Part shown: one piece after another, positions 5,151 through 11,282 of the stretch | Position numbering within the stretch: position 1 is the stretch's first letter | How the letters are laid out: each line of letters opens with the position of its first letter | DNA from: Rhodospirillales bacterium | GTDB lineage: Bacteria > Pseudomonadota > Alphaproteobacteria > Rhodospirillales > Defluviicoccaceae | Direction: 5' to 3' | Assembly: GCA_026125865.1 (NCBI GenBank) | Contig: JAHCKI010000033.1 | Span: 1-13,104, forward strand | Length of the DNA: 13,104 nucleotides | The notes under the pieces: generated by a model | Seen by the model: only the letters and a program-made list of their open reading frames with translations | Told to the model about the DNA's origin: nothing | The model's database searches: none | Translations under genes and position numbers: made by a program

Positions 5151-6659
5151 CTACTTCCAGATCGCCTTGCCGCTGCCCGGCAGACCCAACTCCGTCCACA
5201 TTGCGTCGACCTTCTTCACCACCGCGTCGCTCATGCGGATCTGGCGGCCCCATTCGCGGCTGGTTTCGCCGGGCCATTTGTTGGTGGCGTCGAGGCCGAT
5301 CTTGGAGCCGAGGCCGGAAACCGGCGAGGCGAAATCGAGATAGTCGATCGGCGTGTTCTCGACGAGGGTGACGTCGCGCGCCGGGTCCATGCGCGTCGCC
5401 ATCGCCCACATCACGTCCTTCCAGTCGCGCGCATCGATGTCGTCGTCCACGACGATGACCCACTTCGTGTACATGAACTGCCGCAGATAGGACCAGACGC
5501 CCATCATCATGCGCTTGGCGTGGCCGGGATAGGCCTTCTTCATCGACACGACGGCGACGCGATAGGAGCAGCCCTCGGGCGGCAGCCAGAAATCGACGAT
5601 CTCGGGGAACTGCTGCTGCAGAAGCGGCACGAAGACGTCGTTCAGCGCCTCACCGAGCACGGAAGGCTCGTCCGGCGGGCGGCCGGTGAAGGTGGAGTGG
5701 TAGATCGGATCACGACGCATGGTGATGGCGGTGACGCGAAAGACGGGAAAGGGCTCGACCGAGTTGTAGTAGCCGGTGTGATCACCATAGGGACCCTCGT
5801 CGGCGGTCTCGTCGAGGCCGACCTCGCCTTCGATGACGATCTCGGCGGTCGCCGGCACCTTGAGCGGCTGGCTGACGCAGTCGACGAGCTCGACCCTTTG
5901 GCCGCGCAGGAGGCCGGCGAACTGATACTCCGACATGGTCTCCGGCACCGGCGTCACCGCAGCGATCGTCGTGCCCGGATCGGCGCCCAGGACGGCGGCC
6001 GCCGGCAGGGGCGCCTGCCGCTCCTCCTTCCAGCGGCGATGCTGCTGGGCACCGCCGCGATGCTTCAGCCAGCGCATGATGGTCCGGTCGCGCTCGAGGA
6101 CCTGCATCCGGTAGATGCCGAGATTGAAGCCGTCCTCACGGCTGGTGCCCGGCCCCCTGGTCACCACCAGTGGCCAGGTGATCAGCGGCGCCGGCTCGCC
6201 GGGCCAGCAACTTTGGATGGGCAGGCGGCCGAGATCGATGTCGCCGCCGGTGAGCACCACCTCCTGACACGGCGCGCGCGAAACGCTCTTCGGCTTCATG
6301 GCCATCACCGTCTTGACCATGGGAAGCATGTCCAGCGCCTCGCGGAAGCCGCCCGGTGGCTCCGGCTGCCGCAGGAACGCCAACATCTCGCCCACCTCGC
6401 GGAGCTGTGACGGCGTCCTGTTCATTCCCCAGGCAACCCGCTCGACGGTACCGAACAGGTTGACCAGCACCGGCATGCCGTAAGGCTTACCATCGCCGGT
6501 TCGGACATTCTCAAACAGCACCGCCGGGCCGCCCTCGGCGAGGAGGCGGGTTTGGATCTCCGTCAATTCGAGCACCGGCGTGACCGGTTCGGAAACGCGC
6601 GCCAGCCTCCCCTCCCCTTCAAGACGGGACATGAAGTCGCGAAGAGACTTGTACGCCAT
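5151..6659 (-). CDS. ubiD: UbiD-family prenylated-FMN-dependent decarboxylase (502 aa)
   Basis: UbiD decarboxylates 4-hydroxy-3-polyprenylbenzoate in ubiquinone synthesis, using prenylated FMN made by UbiX; it is cytosolic or membrane-associated. The protein begins MAYKSLRDFMSRLEGEGRLA, the usual UbiD start. It has NLGIYRMQV near residue 180, where the family's active-site Arg lies, VIEGEV near 275, EGPYGDHTGYY near 288-298 (acidic residues of the cofactor pocket), and STFTGRPPDEP near 322. It ends with NKWPGE and a short basic tail. The length fits the family (about 490-520). ATG 6659 is preferred over ATG 6683: it matches the family N-terminus and has GGGAG about 9 nt upstream. No ubiX is in the window. 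The gene diverges from sufS across about 74 bp, which should hold both promoters. Aromatic-acid decarboxylases of the same family are an alternative. Confidence 0.93.
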   Translation of the reverse strand: MAYKSLRDFMSRLEGEGRLARVSEPVTPVLELTEIQTRLLAEGGPAVLFENVRTGDGKPYGMPVLVNLFGTVERVAWGMNRTPSQLREVGEMLAFLRQPEPPGGFREALDMLPMVKTVMAMKPKSVSRAPCQEVVLTGGDIDLGRLPIQSCWPGEPAPLITWPLVVTRGPGTSREDGFNLGIYRMQVLERDRTIMRWLKHRGGAQQHRRWKEERQAPLPAAAVLGADPGTTIAAVTPVPETMSEYQFAGLLRGQRVELVDCVSQPLKVPATAEIVIEGEVGLDETADEGPYGDHTGYYNSVEPFPVFRVTAITMRRDPIYHSTFTGRPPDEPSVLGEALNDVFVPLLQQQFPEIVDFWLPPEGCSYRVAVVSMKKAYPGHAKRMMMGVWSYLRQFMYTKWVIVVDDDIDARDWKDVMWAMATRMDPARDVTLVENTPIDYLDFASPVSGLGSKIGLDATNKWPGETSREWGRQIRMSDAVVKKVDAMWTELGLPGSGKAIWK

Positions 6660-6733
6660 TCCGGTTGCTCCCATTGCTCCCAAGCTGCCGCCGCGCTTGC
6701 AAAATAGAGCACAGTGCGATCAGATTGAAGCAA

Positions 6734-7969
6734 ATGGCAAGTCACGCGGAACCCTTGGACGTGGCGCGGGTGCGCGACGATTTCCCTTTTTTGGACGAGA
6801 TGGTTCACGGCCGGCCGCCGGTCTATCTCGATACCGCCGCCAGTGCGCAAAAACCGCGTGCGGTGATCGCGGCGATCCGCGACGCCTACGAACACGGATA
6901 CGGCAACGTGCATCGGGCGGTCCACCATTTCGGGCACCGGGCGACGGAAGCCTACGAGACGGCGCGGAACGACATCGCCCTTTTCATCAACGCACAAAGC
7001 GCCGACGAAATCGTCTTCACCCGCAACGCCACCGAAGCCATCAATCTCGTCGCCGCCAGCTATGGCCGTTCGGCCCTTCGCGCCGGCGACGAAGTGGTCG
7101 TCACGGAGATGGAACACCACGCCAATATCGTGCCGTGGCTCATGCTGCGGGACCGACATGGAATCGTGCTTCGCGTCGCCCCCGTGGATGATCGCGGCAT
7201 CATCCACATCGAAAACCTCGCGGCGTTGCTCAGCGATCGGACGCGCCTGGTGGCCGTCACCCATTGCTCCAATGTGCTCGGCGCCGTCACGCCCGTTCGC
7301 GACATCGTTCGGTTGGCGCACGACCACGGCGCCGTGGTGCTGGTCGATGGATCGCAAGCCATCGTGCACCAAGCCGTGGACGTGCGCGACCTGGACGCGG
7401 ATTTCTACGTCTTCACCGGCCACAAACTGTATGGACCGACCGGCGTGGGCGTGCTGTTCGGCAAAGGCAACCTGCTTGCAGCGATGCCGCCCTACCAGGG
7501 TGGCGGCGAGATGATCGAAAGGGTTTCCTTCGATATGGTCACCTTCAAGGACCCGCCGCACCGGTTCGAAGCGGGCACCCCGCCGTTCGTGCAGGCGATC
7601 GGGCTGGCCGCGGCCCTGCGCTACCTCACGGCCATCGGAATCGGGCGCATCGCCGACCATGAGCGGAGTCTGCTGACCCACGCGACCGCGGCCCTCGAGG
7701 ACATCGACGGGGTACGCATCCTTGGATCGGCGCCGGAGAAGGCGCCCATTCTGTCGTTCACCATGGACGGCGTCCATCCGCTGGATTTGGCCGTTGTTCT
7801 CGACCGCGCCGGGGTCGCCGTCCGCGCCGGACAACATTGCGCCGAACCGCTGATGAGGCGCCTCGGTATCGACGGCGCCGTTCGCGCTTCCATCGGCGTT
7901 TACACCAATCGCGCCGACATCGACGCCCTGGCGGCGGCGGTGCGACGGGCGCGAAAGGTCCTTATCTGA
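6734..7969 (+). CDS. sufS: Cysteine desulfurase, SufS type (411 aa)
   Basis: SufS is a PLP enzyme that takes sulfur from L-cysteine, leaving alanine, and holds it as a persulfide for iron-sulfur cluster assembly. ATG 6734 gives MASHAEPLDVARVRDDFPFL, the usual SufS opening; the extra 23 residues of the longer frame are not family-like. Visible landmarks are LDTAASAQKP (32-41), TRNATEAIN (96-104), His128 in EMEHHAN, Asp205 in VDGSQ, the PLP Lys231 in FTGHKLYGPTG, and the persulfide Cys369 in RAGQHCAEP. The length and the RxGxHCA loop fit group II desulfurases (SufS/CsdA) rather than IscS. sufE begins one base after the stop, so the two are almost certainly co-transcribed. No sufBCD genes are in the window. 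CsdA is the closest alternative name. Confidence 0.94.
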   Translation: MASHAEPLDVARVRDDFPFLDEMVHGRPPVYLDTAASAQKPRAVIAAIRDAYEHGYGNVHRAVHHFGHRATEAYETARNDIALFINAQSADEIVFTRNATEAINLVAASYGRSALRAGDEVVVTEMEHHANIVPWLMLRDRHGIVLRVAPVDDRGIIHIENLAALLSDRTRLVAVTHCSNVLGAVTPVRDIVRLAHDHGAVVLVDGSQAIVHQAVDVRDLDADFYVFTGHKLYGPTGVGVLFGKGNLLAAMPPYQGGGEMIERVSFDMVTFKDPPHRFEAGTPPFVQAIGLAAALRYLTAIGIGRIADHERSLLTHATAALEDIDGVRILGSAPEKAPILSFTMDGVHPLDLAVVLDRAGVAVRAGQHCAEPLMRRLGIDGAVRASIGVYTNRADIDALAAAVRRARKVLI

Positions 7970-7970
7970 G

Positions 7971-8393
7971 ATGGGCACCCGCACCGCCTACGAGACGCAT
8001 GTGTCGGCGCTGGATGTCATCGACGATGACGACGCCAGGCTCCGTTCCATCATCGAGCTGGGAAGGCGGCGGCAGTCCGAACCGTTTCCGGCCGCGTGGA
8101 AAACGGACGCCAATCTATTGCATGGCTGCATGGCCAAGGTATGGATCGTGCATGCGGTCGAAGGGGATCGGCACGTCTTTCACGGCCGTAGCGACGCGCT
8201 CGTGGTCAACGGCATCGCCGCCATCATGACCGAGTCGTTCAGCGGCTTGACCCGTGCCGAATTGCTCTCCCGCACCCTCGATGACGTTCGCCGCTTTCGG
8301 CTCGGCGCCCTCGCCACGGAGCGTCAGCTGGGTATGATGGCCATGCTCAAACGCTTTCAGAAACTGGCAGCAACGTCCCAACCGGAAAATTAG
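7971..8393 (+). CDS. sufE: SufE-family sulfur acceptor (140 aa)
   Basis: SufE takes the persulfide sulfur from SufS onto its own cysteine, stimulates SufS, and passes sulfur to the scaffold. The acceptor is Cys53 in LLHGCMAKVWI, matching the GCxSxVW of the family with Met-Ala replacing Gln-Ser. The body shows the usual acidic N-terminal helix, the ADALVVNGI-like strand (here SDALVVNGI near 74-82), FSGLT near 89-93, and a C-terminal helix ending RQLGMMAMLKRFQK. The length is typical. The start follows the sufS stop by one base with GAAAGG inside the sufS end, so translation is probably coupled. Its end overlaps by four bases with the convergent gene at 8390. CsdE is the alternative name. Confidence 0.92.
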   Translation: MGTRTAYETHVSALDVIDDDDARLRSIIELGRRRQSEPFPAAWKTDANLLHGCMAKVWIVHAVEGDRHVFHGRSDALVVNGIAAIMTESFSGLTRAELLSRTLDDVRRFRLGALATERQLGMMAMLKRFQKLAATSQPEN

Positions 8394-8734
8394 CTGAGAA
8401 ATCCCGAGGCGATGGCGATGGCGTTGGCTTCGCGTTCGCAGCGGCGGGCGTAGCTATCGCATTCGGAGGCCCTGCGGATGGCCTCGCTGGCGTCGCTCAA
8501 GTTATCGCGGTGATTGAAGCGGTCGCCGATTTCGCGGGCGGACTTGGCGGCGCGAATGAACTGCCAGGCGGCGAATTTGTGCTGCTCGGCGAGGCGGCGG
8601 GACCGGGCGGCGCCACGGATCAGATTGGGCAGACGAACCGCGATGTCCCAATGGTCGTCGAGGAGCGCTTGCGCCTCGAGATCGTGCGGGCTGACGTCGT
8701 CAGGTTGTAGAGCAGTGGCCGGCGTAAGCATCAT
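8390..8734 (-). CDS. Unknown helical protein (114 aa) under a TGTCC-N5-GGACA operator
   Basis: I do not recognise a family. The protein begins MMLTPATALQPDDVSPHDLE and is then almost wholly helical and rich in Arg, Ala and charged residues. It has cysteines near 92 and 99 (SECDSYARRCERE) and no signal peptide or membrane helix. An AAGGGAGA Shine-Dalgarno stands about 6 nt before the start; ATG 8731 is a close alternative. Its promoter (8760-8788) holds an inverted repeat also found ahead of the neighbouring XRE gene, so that repressor probably controls it. The gene ends convergently with sufE with a four-base overlap. Its position beside a prophage relic suggests a phage or island origin, but its job is unknown. 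Confidence 0.72.
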   Translation of the reverse strand: MMLTPATALQPDDVSPHDLEAQALLDDHWDIAVRLPNLIRGAARSRRLAEQHKFAAWQFIRAAKSAREIGDRFNHRDNLSDASEAIRRASECDSYARRCEREANAIAIASGFLS

Positions 8735-8759
8735 CGGGTTCTCCCTTCGTCACGAACCC

Positions 8760-8788
8760 ATTATGTCCATTTCGGACATTTGATGCAA
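8760..8788 (-). promoter_or_regulatory. Promoter with embedded XRE operator for the 114-aa gene
   Basis: On the minus strand TTGCAT (8788-8783) and CATAAT (8765-8760) are separated by exactly 17 bp. The spacer and the edge of the -10 box hold TGTCC-ATTTC-GGACA (8764-8778 on the plus strand), an inverted repeat placed to block RNA polymerase. The promoter lies about 26 bp before the start codon at 8734. Confidence 0.65.
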
Positions 8789-8847
8789 TTTAAAAATGTG
8801 TTTCTGTTTATTTTACTATCTATGGTTGCCGTTCACGACAAGGCCCT

Positions 8848-9177
8848 TCAGGATTTGCCCTTGCCCGGTCGCGGGGTGGCCAAGGCGGAGGCCGCGTGCA
8901 GGAACGCTTCCTGCTGCACGTCGGAAAGACCGCGAAAGGTCGCAAGCAATTGTTGTTCTTGATACGAAAGCGTTTCGGTGTCCTGATCCACCAAGTCCTG
9001 GGGATAGCACCCCAGAGTGAGCGCCAGCTTCTGCATCCACTCGTAGGTCAGCTTGCGCCGCCCTTTTTCCAGCTTGCTGATCTGCGACGCCGTGGTCGGC
9101 GGCGCAACCCGAACCGCCAACTCCTCCATGGTCCAACCCCGCCCCTCCCGCAATTCCCGAATCCTGTTCACATCCAT
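8848..9177 (-). CDS. XRE-family HTH transcriptional regulator (109 aa)
   Basis: The protein starts MDVNRIRELREGRGWTMEEL and has a Cro/CI-type helix-turn-helix over about residues 5-57: RIRELREGRGWTMEELA, then TASQISKLEKGRRKL, and ALTLGCYPQDL. This is the compact fold of phage-type repressors and antitoxin-like regulators. A second, helical part (about 65-100) could serve for dimerisation, and the tail is basic. ATG 9177 is preferred over TTG 9207, as family members begin a few residues before the first helix. The TGTCC-N5-GGACA palindrome 62 bp upstream (9239-9253), repeated in the promoter of the 114-aa gene, suggests autorepression and control of that neighbour. It lies just past a truncated terminase gene, consistent with a prophage relic. 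No metallopeptidase or toxin partner is adjacent. Confidence 0.85.
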   Translation of the reverse strand: MDVNRIRELREGRGWTMEELAVRVAPPTTASQISKLEKGRRKLTYEWMQKLALTLGCYPQDLVDQDTETLSYQEQQLLATFRGLSDVQQEAFLHAASALATPRPGKGKS

Positions 9178-9238
9178 GGTCCGCAATCCGTCCTGTATCT
9201 GCCCCAACGTTCAGCGCGTTACACCTCCACAAACGCGA

Positions 9239-9253
9239 TGTCCATTATGGACA
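9239..9253. promoter_or_regulatory. Palindromic operator upstream of the XRE gene
   Basis: TGTCCATTATGGACA is a perfect 7-bp inverted repeat about one central base. It has the same TGTCC-N5-GGACA form as the site at 8764-8778, with which it also shares the preceding A and following ATT. On the minus strand it contains CATAAT, a possible -10 box. It is probably the XRE repressor's own operator. It begins just after the end of the terminase remnant. Confidence 0.62.
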
Positions 9254-9255
9254 AA

Positions 9256-9606
9256 TTACCCGCAAACGAAAATTCCCGAATTGGGGGAGAAAATACGGCA
9301 ATCCTCTCTATTCAGCCAAACGACGATGACTGTATCCGGCATTTGTGCTATGAGGTATGGGAGGATGCTGTTTAGGGCCTCTGCCCTGCCTGATTGGGAC
9401 CCAAAGACGAGATCAATCTCCTAAACGTTGGGATCGAGGAGCGTATCCATCACCTCTCGTAGGTAGGGGGTTCGGTCAGTAGACCAGGGGCCGGGTTCGG
9501 GGGAGGTGCCGGCGGCTATAATTCGGTGTTGATCGGCCCAATCACTGGGCGTTAGTTTCTCTTTCGGAAACAGGATCTCGCGGATCAGCGAGGCACTGTT
9601 CCTCAC
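9256..9606 (-). pseudogene. Truncated phage terminase large subunit (GpA type) with an amber stop
   Basis: From GTG 9606 the minus strand reads VRNSASLIREILFPKEKLTP, SDWADQHRIIAAGTSPEPGP, WSTDRTPYLREVMDTLLDPN and V, then TAG (9423-9421). Beyond the stop the same frame continues EIDLVFGSQSGRAEALNSIL and a VIVVWLNRED strand, ending TAA at 9258-9256. The W-A-(D/E)-x-x-R, EPGxWxTxRTPYxREpMDxL segment is the N-terminus of GpA-type DNA-packaging ATPases, and GSQSGRAE stands at the Walker A position, where GKT or GKTE is expected. Only about 117 of some 600 residues remain. The amber stop, the lost Walker Lys-Thr and the truncation show a dead gene. It overlaps the 3' end of the small-subunit remnant and is bordered by IS630 on the right. 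Confidence 0.72.
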
Positions 9607-9619
9607 AAAGTTTGGATAG
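9542..9619 (-). pseudogene. 3' end of the terminase small-subunit remnant, left of IS630
   Basis: If the insertion element and one TA copy are removed, the small-subunit frame from the right flank (EKEIRYV) continues as LSKLCEEQCLADPRDPVSER and ends with TGA at 9544-9542. This helical C-terminus overlaps the start of the large-subunit remnant by 65 bp. The assignment depends on the junction reconstruction. Confidence 0.5.
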
Positions 9620-9621
9620 TA

Positions 9622-10768
9622 TACCCCGTTCACGCGACGATCCGAAAATCCTTGGGCGAGATGACGCGGAAGTTGTCGGAGACGTTGTCGCATAGCGTGC
9701 TCCAGTTTCTGGGCACTTCTTCCTTCAGGAAGCCCAGCATGGCGTCGCGGAATTCATCGAACGTGGCGTAACATCGATTGTGGGTGAGGGTTTTGTGCAT
9801 GAGCCCCCACAGGCGTTCGATGGGGTTCAGGTGCGGACAATATGATGGGACGAAATGGAGTTTGATCCGTCGCCCCTCCTCGGCCAGCCATTCCCGCACG
9901 ATTTTGGCGTTGTGGTAGCGGGCGTTGTCCACGAACACGTGGATCAGCCGCATCGTCGGATACTGGGCTTCGATGGCCATCAGAAGCGCGATCGTGCTCA
10001 TGGCATTGACCGTCAGCACGTCAAGCATCCGGGTCTTGCCGGTCTCGAGGTCGATGGCGCCGTGAATGTTCAGGCGCTGGCGTCCACTGGTCTGATCGAC
10101 GGCGACCTTGGTCTCCTTTGGCGCCCAACAGCCCACCGGTCGCGCGCCATGGGTCGGATGGACCGCGTCGGCGAACATTACTGCTTCGTCGTCGCCGAGC
10201 CCGTTCAACAGAGCGTTGTAATCCTTGATGAAGTCCTGTTGCTCGGCCTCGTCCAGCTTGCTCGACACCGCTTTCGGCTTGCGGTACTCCAACCCCAGCC
10301 GATGCAGCAACGCGATCAAGCCGGCATGGCTATAGCTCAGGCCGAACCGTTCCTCGATCCACGCCCCGATGCTCTTGCTGTCGCATGGCAATGTCGCCGT
10401 GACCCACGACGTCAGGTCCGCCTGCTCTTCTTCCGTCAGACGGCACGAACTGCCTTCATGGCCAAATCGCTCCAGCTCTTCCAGGCCGCCGCTCTCGTAG
10501 CTCCGATACCAACCCCGTACCGTGTCGTCATCCACCAGCAATGCCTTGGCAACGGCCTCGCAGCTCCAACCGTCGTTCAGAAGAACAATCGCATTCGCCC
10601 GCCGCGCCACGCGGTGTTCGCAAAGCCCGTTCCGCGCAACCTTAACCAGGGCGCGCCGTTCTTTCGCAGGTAAAAATCCAGGGCGAATCATGGATACCTC
10701 AAGAATCGATTCGCCACGCCTTGTCAACAAACCTTTTCTTTTTTTCGGGTCATCACCGAGTCGGGGTA
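9622..10768 (-). mobile_element. IS630-family insertion sequence, complete (about 1147 bp)
   Basis: The ends match as inverted repeats: the left end TACCCCG...(C)CGAAAA is mirrored at the right by TTTTCGGG...CGGGGTA, with about 12 variable bases between the conserved blocks. A TA dinucleotide flanks each side (9620-9621 and 10769-10770), the target duplication typical of IS630/mariner-type elements. One open reading frame fills almost the whole element. The insertion splits a terminase small-subunit remnant. The orderly ends and intact transposase suggest it is recent relative to the decay around it. Confidence 0.86.
9630..10691 (-). CDS. IS630-family DDE transposase (353 aa)
   Basis: The enzyme cuts and joins the element's ends at TA sites. 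From ATG 10691 the protein begins MIRPGFLPAKERRALVKVAR; GAGG lies about 7 nt upstream, and the longer start at 10730 adds only 13 unlike residues. A helix-turn-helix region (about 30-75, with CEAVAKALLVDDDTVRGWYR) is followed by a second winged-helix segment (about 95-145, GAWIEERFGLSYSHAGLIAL). The catalytic core then shows the first Asp in VMFADAVHPTHG, the second in IHVFVDNARYHN, and the Glu in HLNPIERLWGLMHK. The C-terminus is helical. Length and motifs are complete with no internal stop, so the enzyme is probably active. Confidence 0.94.
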   Translation of the reverse strand: MIRPGFLPAKERRALVKVARNGLCEHRVARRANAIVLLNDGWSCEAVAKALLVDDDTVRGWYRSYESGGLEELERFGHEGSSCRLTEEEQADLTSWVTATLPCDSKSIGAWIEERFGLSYSHAGLIALLHRLGLEYRKPKAVSSKLDEAEQQDFIKDYNALLNGLGDDEAVMFADAVHPTHGARPVGCWAPKETKVAVDQTSGRQRLNIHGAIDLETGKTRMLDVLTVNAMSTIALLMAIEAQYPTMRLIHVFVDNARYHNAKIVREWLAEEGRRIKLHFVPSYCPHLNPIERLWGLMHKTLTHNRCYATFDEFRDAMLGFLKEEVPRNWSTLCDNVSDNFRVISPKDFRIVA

Positions 10769-10770
10769 TA

Positions 10771-11032
10771 CATAACGAATTTCTTTTTCTAAAATCATCT
10801 TCACTTCCTCTAATGGAAGGGTCTTGTCGGCAAGGAGGGGGCCGGTGCGACGAGGAATGTTGTTCGGTGCTTTACGGACTTCGGTCAGTCGGTGGCCGAG
10901 GATGCCGAGCACTTCTTCTGCCTTGCTCTATTCCCGCTTTCGAACAGCGTTTTCGAATTCTAGCTTCTCCGCCTGTGCTTCGATCTTGCGGAGGTTCGCT
11001 TTTTTTCGTGCTGGTGGTATGCGTCTCACCAT
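10771..11032 (-). pseudogene. Terminase small-subunit-like remnant, with amber stop and IS630 insertion
   Basis: The minus strand from ATG 11032, with AAGGGAGA about 6 nt upstream, reads MVRRIPPARKKANLRKIEAQ then AEKLEFENAVRKRE, followed by TAG at 10930-10928. The same frame continues SKAEEVLGILGHRLTEVRKA, PNNIPRRTGPLLADKTLPLE and EVKMILEKEIRYV into the IS630 end. A charged helix with KxEFExAxRKRE, followed by a helical segment (V+..L...L..IP.R..P.L...) and a final xILExEIR helix, resembles small terminase subunits of tailed phages. Its place directly before a GpA-type large-subunit remnant supports this. It is broken twice. Confidence 0.55.
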
Positions 11033-11282
11033 AGCTTTCTCCCTTTTGTCGTATTTATTTAGAGGTTGGCATAGTTTTGGAAAAGAATACCATCAAATGT
11101 TGCGGCTGGATCATCTTCTTGCGTTAGTAGGTCCGTTCAAAGTTGTTCTGCTGCTCCTCATCGCATTCGTCTGGACGCGGAAGTCACCAAGCGCGGGAAT
11201 TTACCAGAGACTGTATTCGATTTCTTTTCAAACGTAGAAGTGACTGAAATTTGAAAGAGGACTGGAGTAGGGGGAAAATACA
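11033..11282. other. Intergenic region between the prophage relic and the membrane-protein unit
   Basis: Nothing is firmly supported here. A promoter-like pair TTGGCA (11066-11071) and TACCAT (11088-11093), 16 bp apart, could serve the rightward genes, though it lies 190 bp before their start. A 46-aa plus-strand frame (11097-11237) has one hydrophobic stretch but no Shine-Dalgarno. Confidence 0.4.

Noticed and set aside
4983..6410. 475-aa plus-strand frame opposite ubiD
   Set aside because: The composition is typical of the antisense of a high-GC gene, and UbiD motifs are unambiguous on the other strand.
6563..7984. 473-aa minus-strand frame opposite sufS
   Set aside because: Antisense shadow of sufS, whose PLP lysine and persulfide cysteine are clear.
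9238..9375. 45-aa plus-strand frame diverging from the XRE gene
   Set aside because: It lies antisense to the terminase large-subunit remnant, lacks a Shine-Dalgarno and begins inside the operator.
2896..10930. In-frame TAG codons in the transposase scar, terL and terS remnants as possible amber recoding
   Set aside because: The DUF3892-like gene in the same accessory DNA ends with TAG exactly at its family's C-terminus, and the three interrupted genes are also truncated or inserted into. Ordinary decay explains them.
11097..11237. 46-aa plus-strand frame with a hydrophobic stretch
   Set aside because: No Shine-Dalgarno and no sign of conservation; a chance frame in the intergenic region remains the simplest view.
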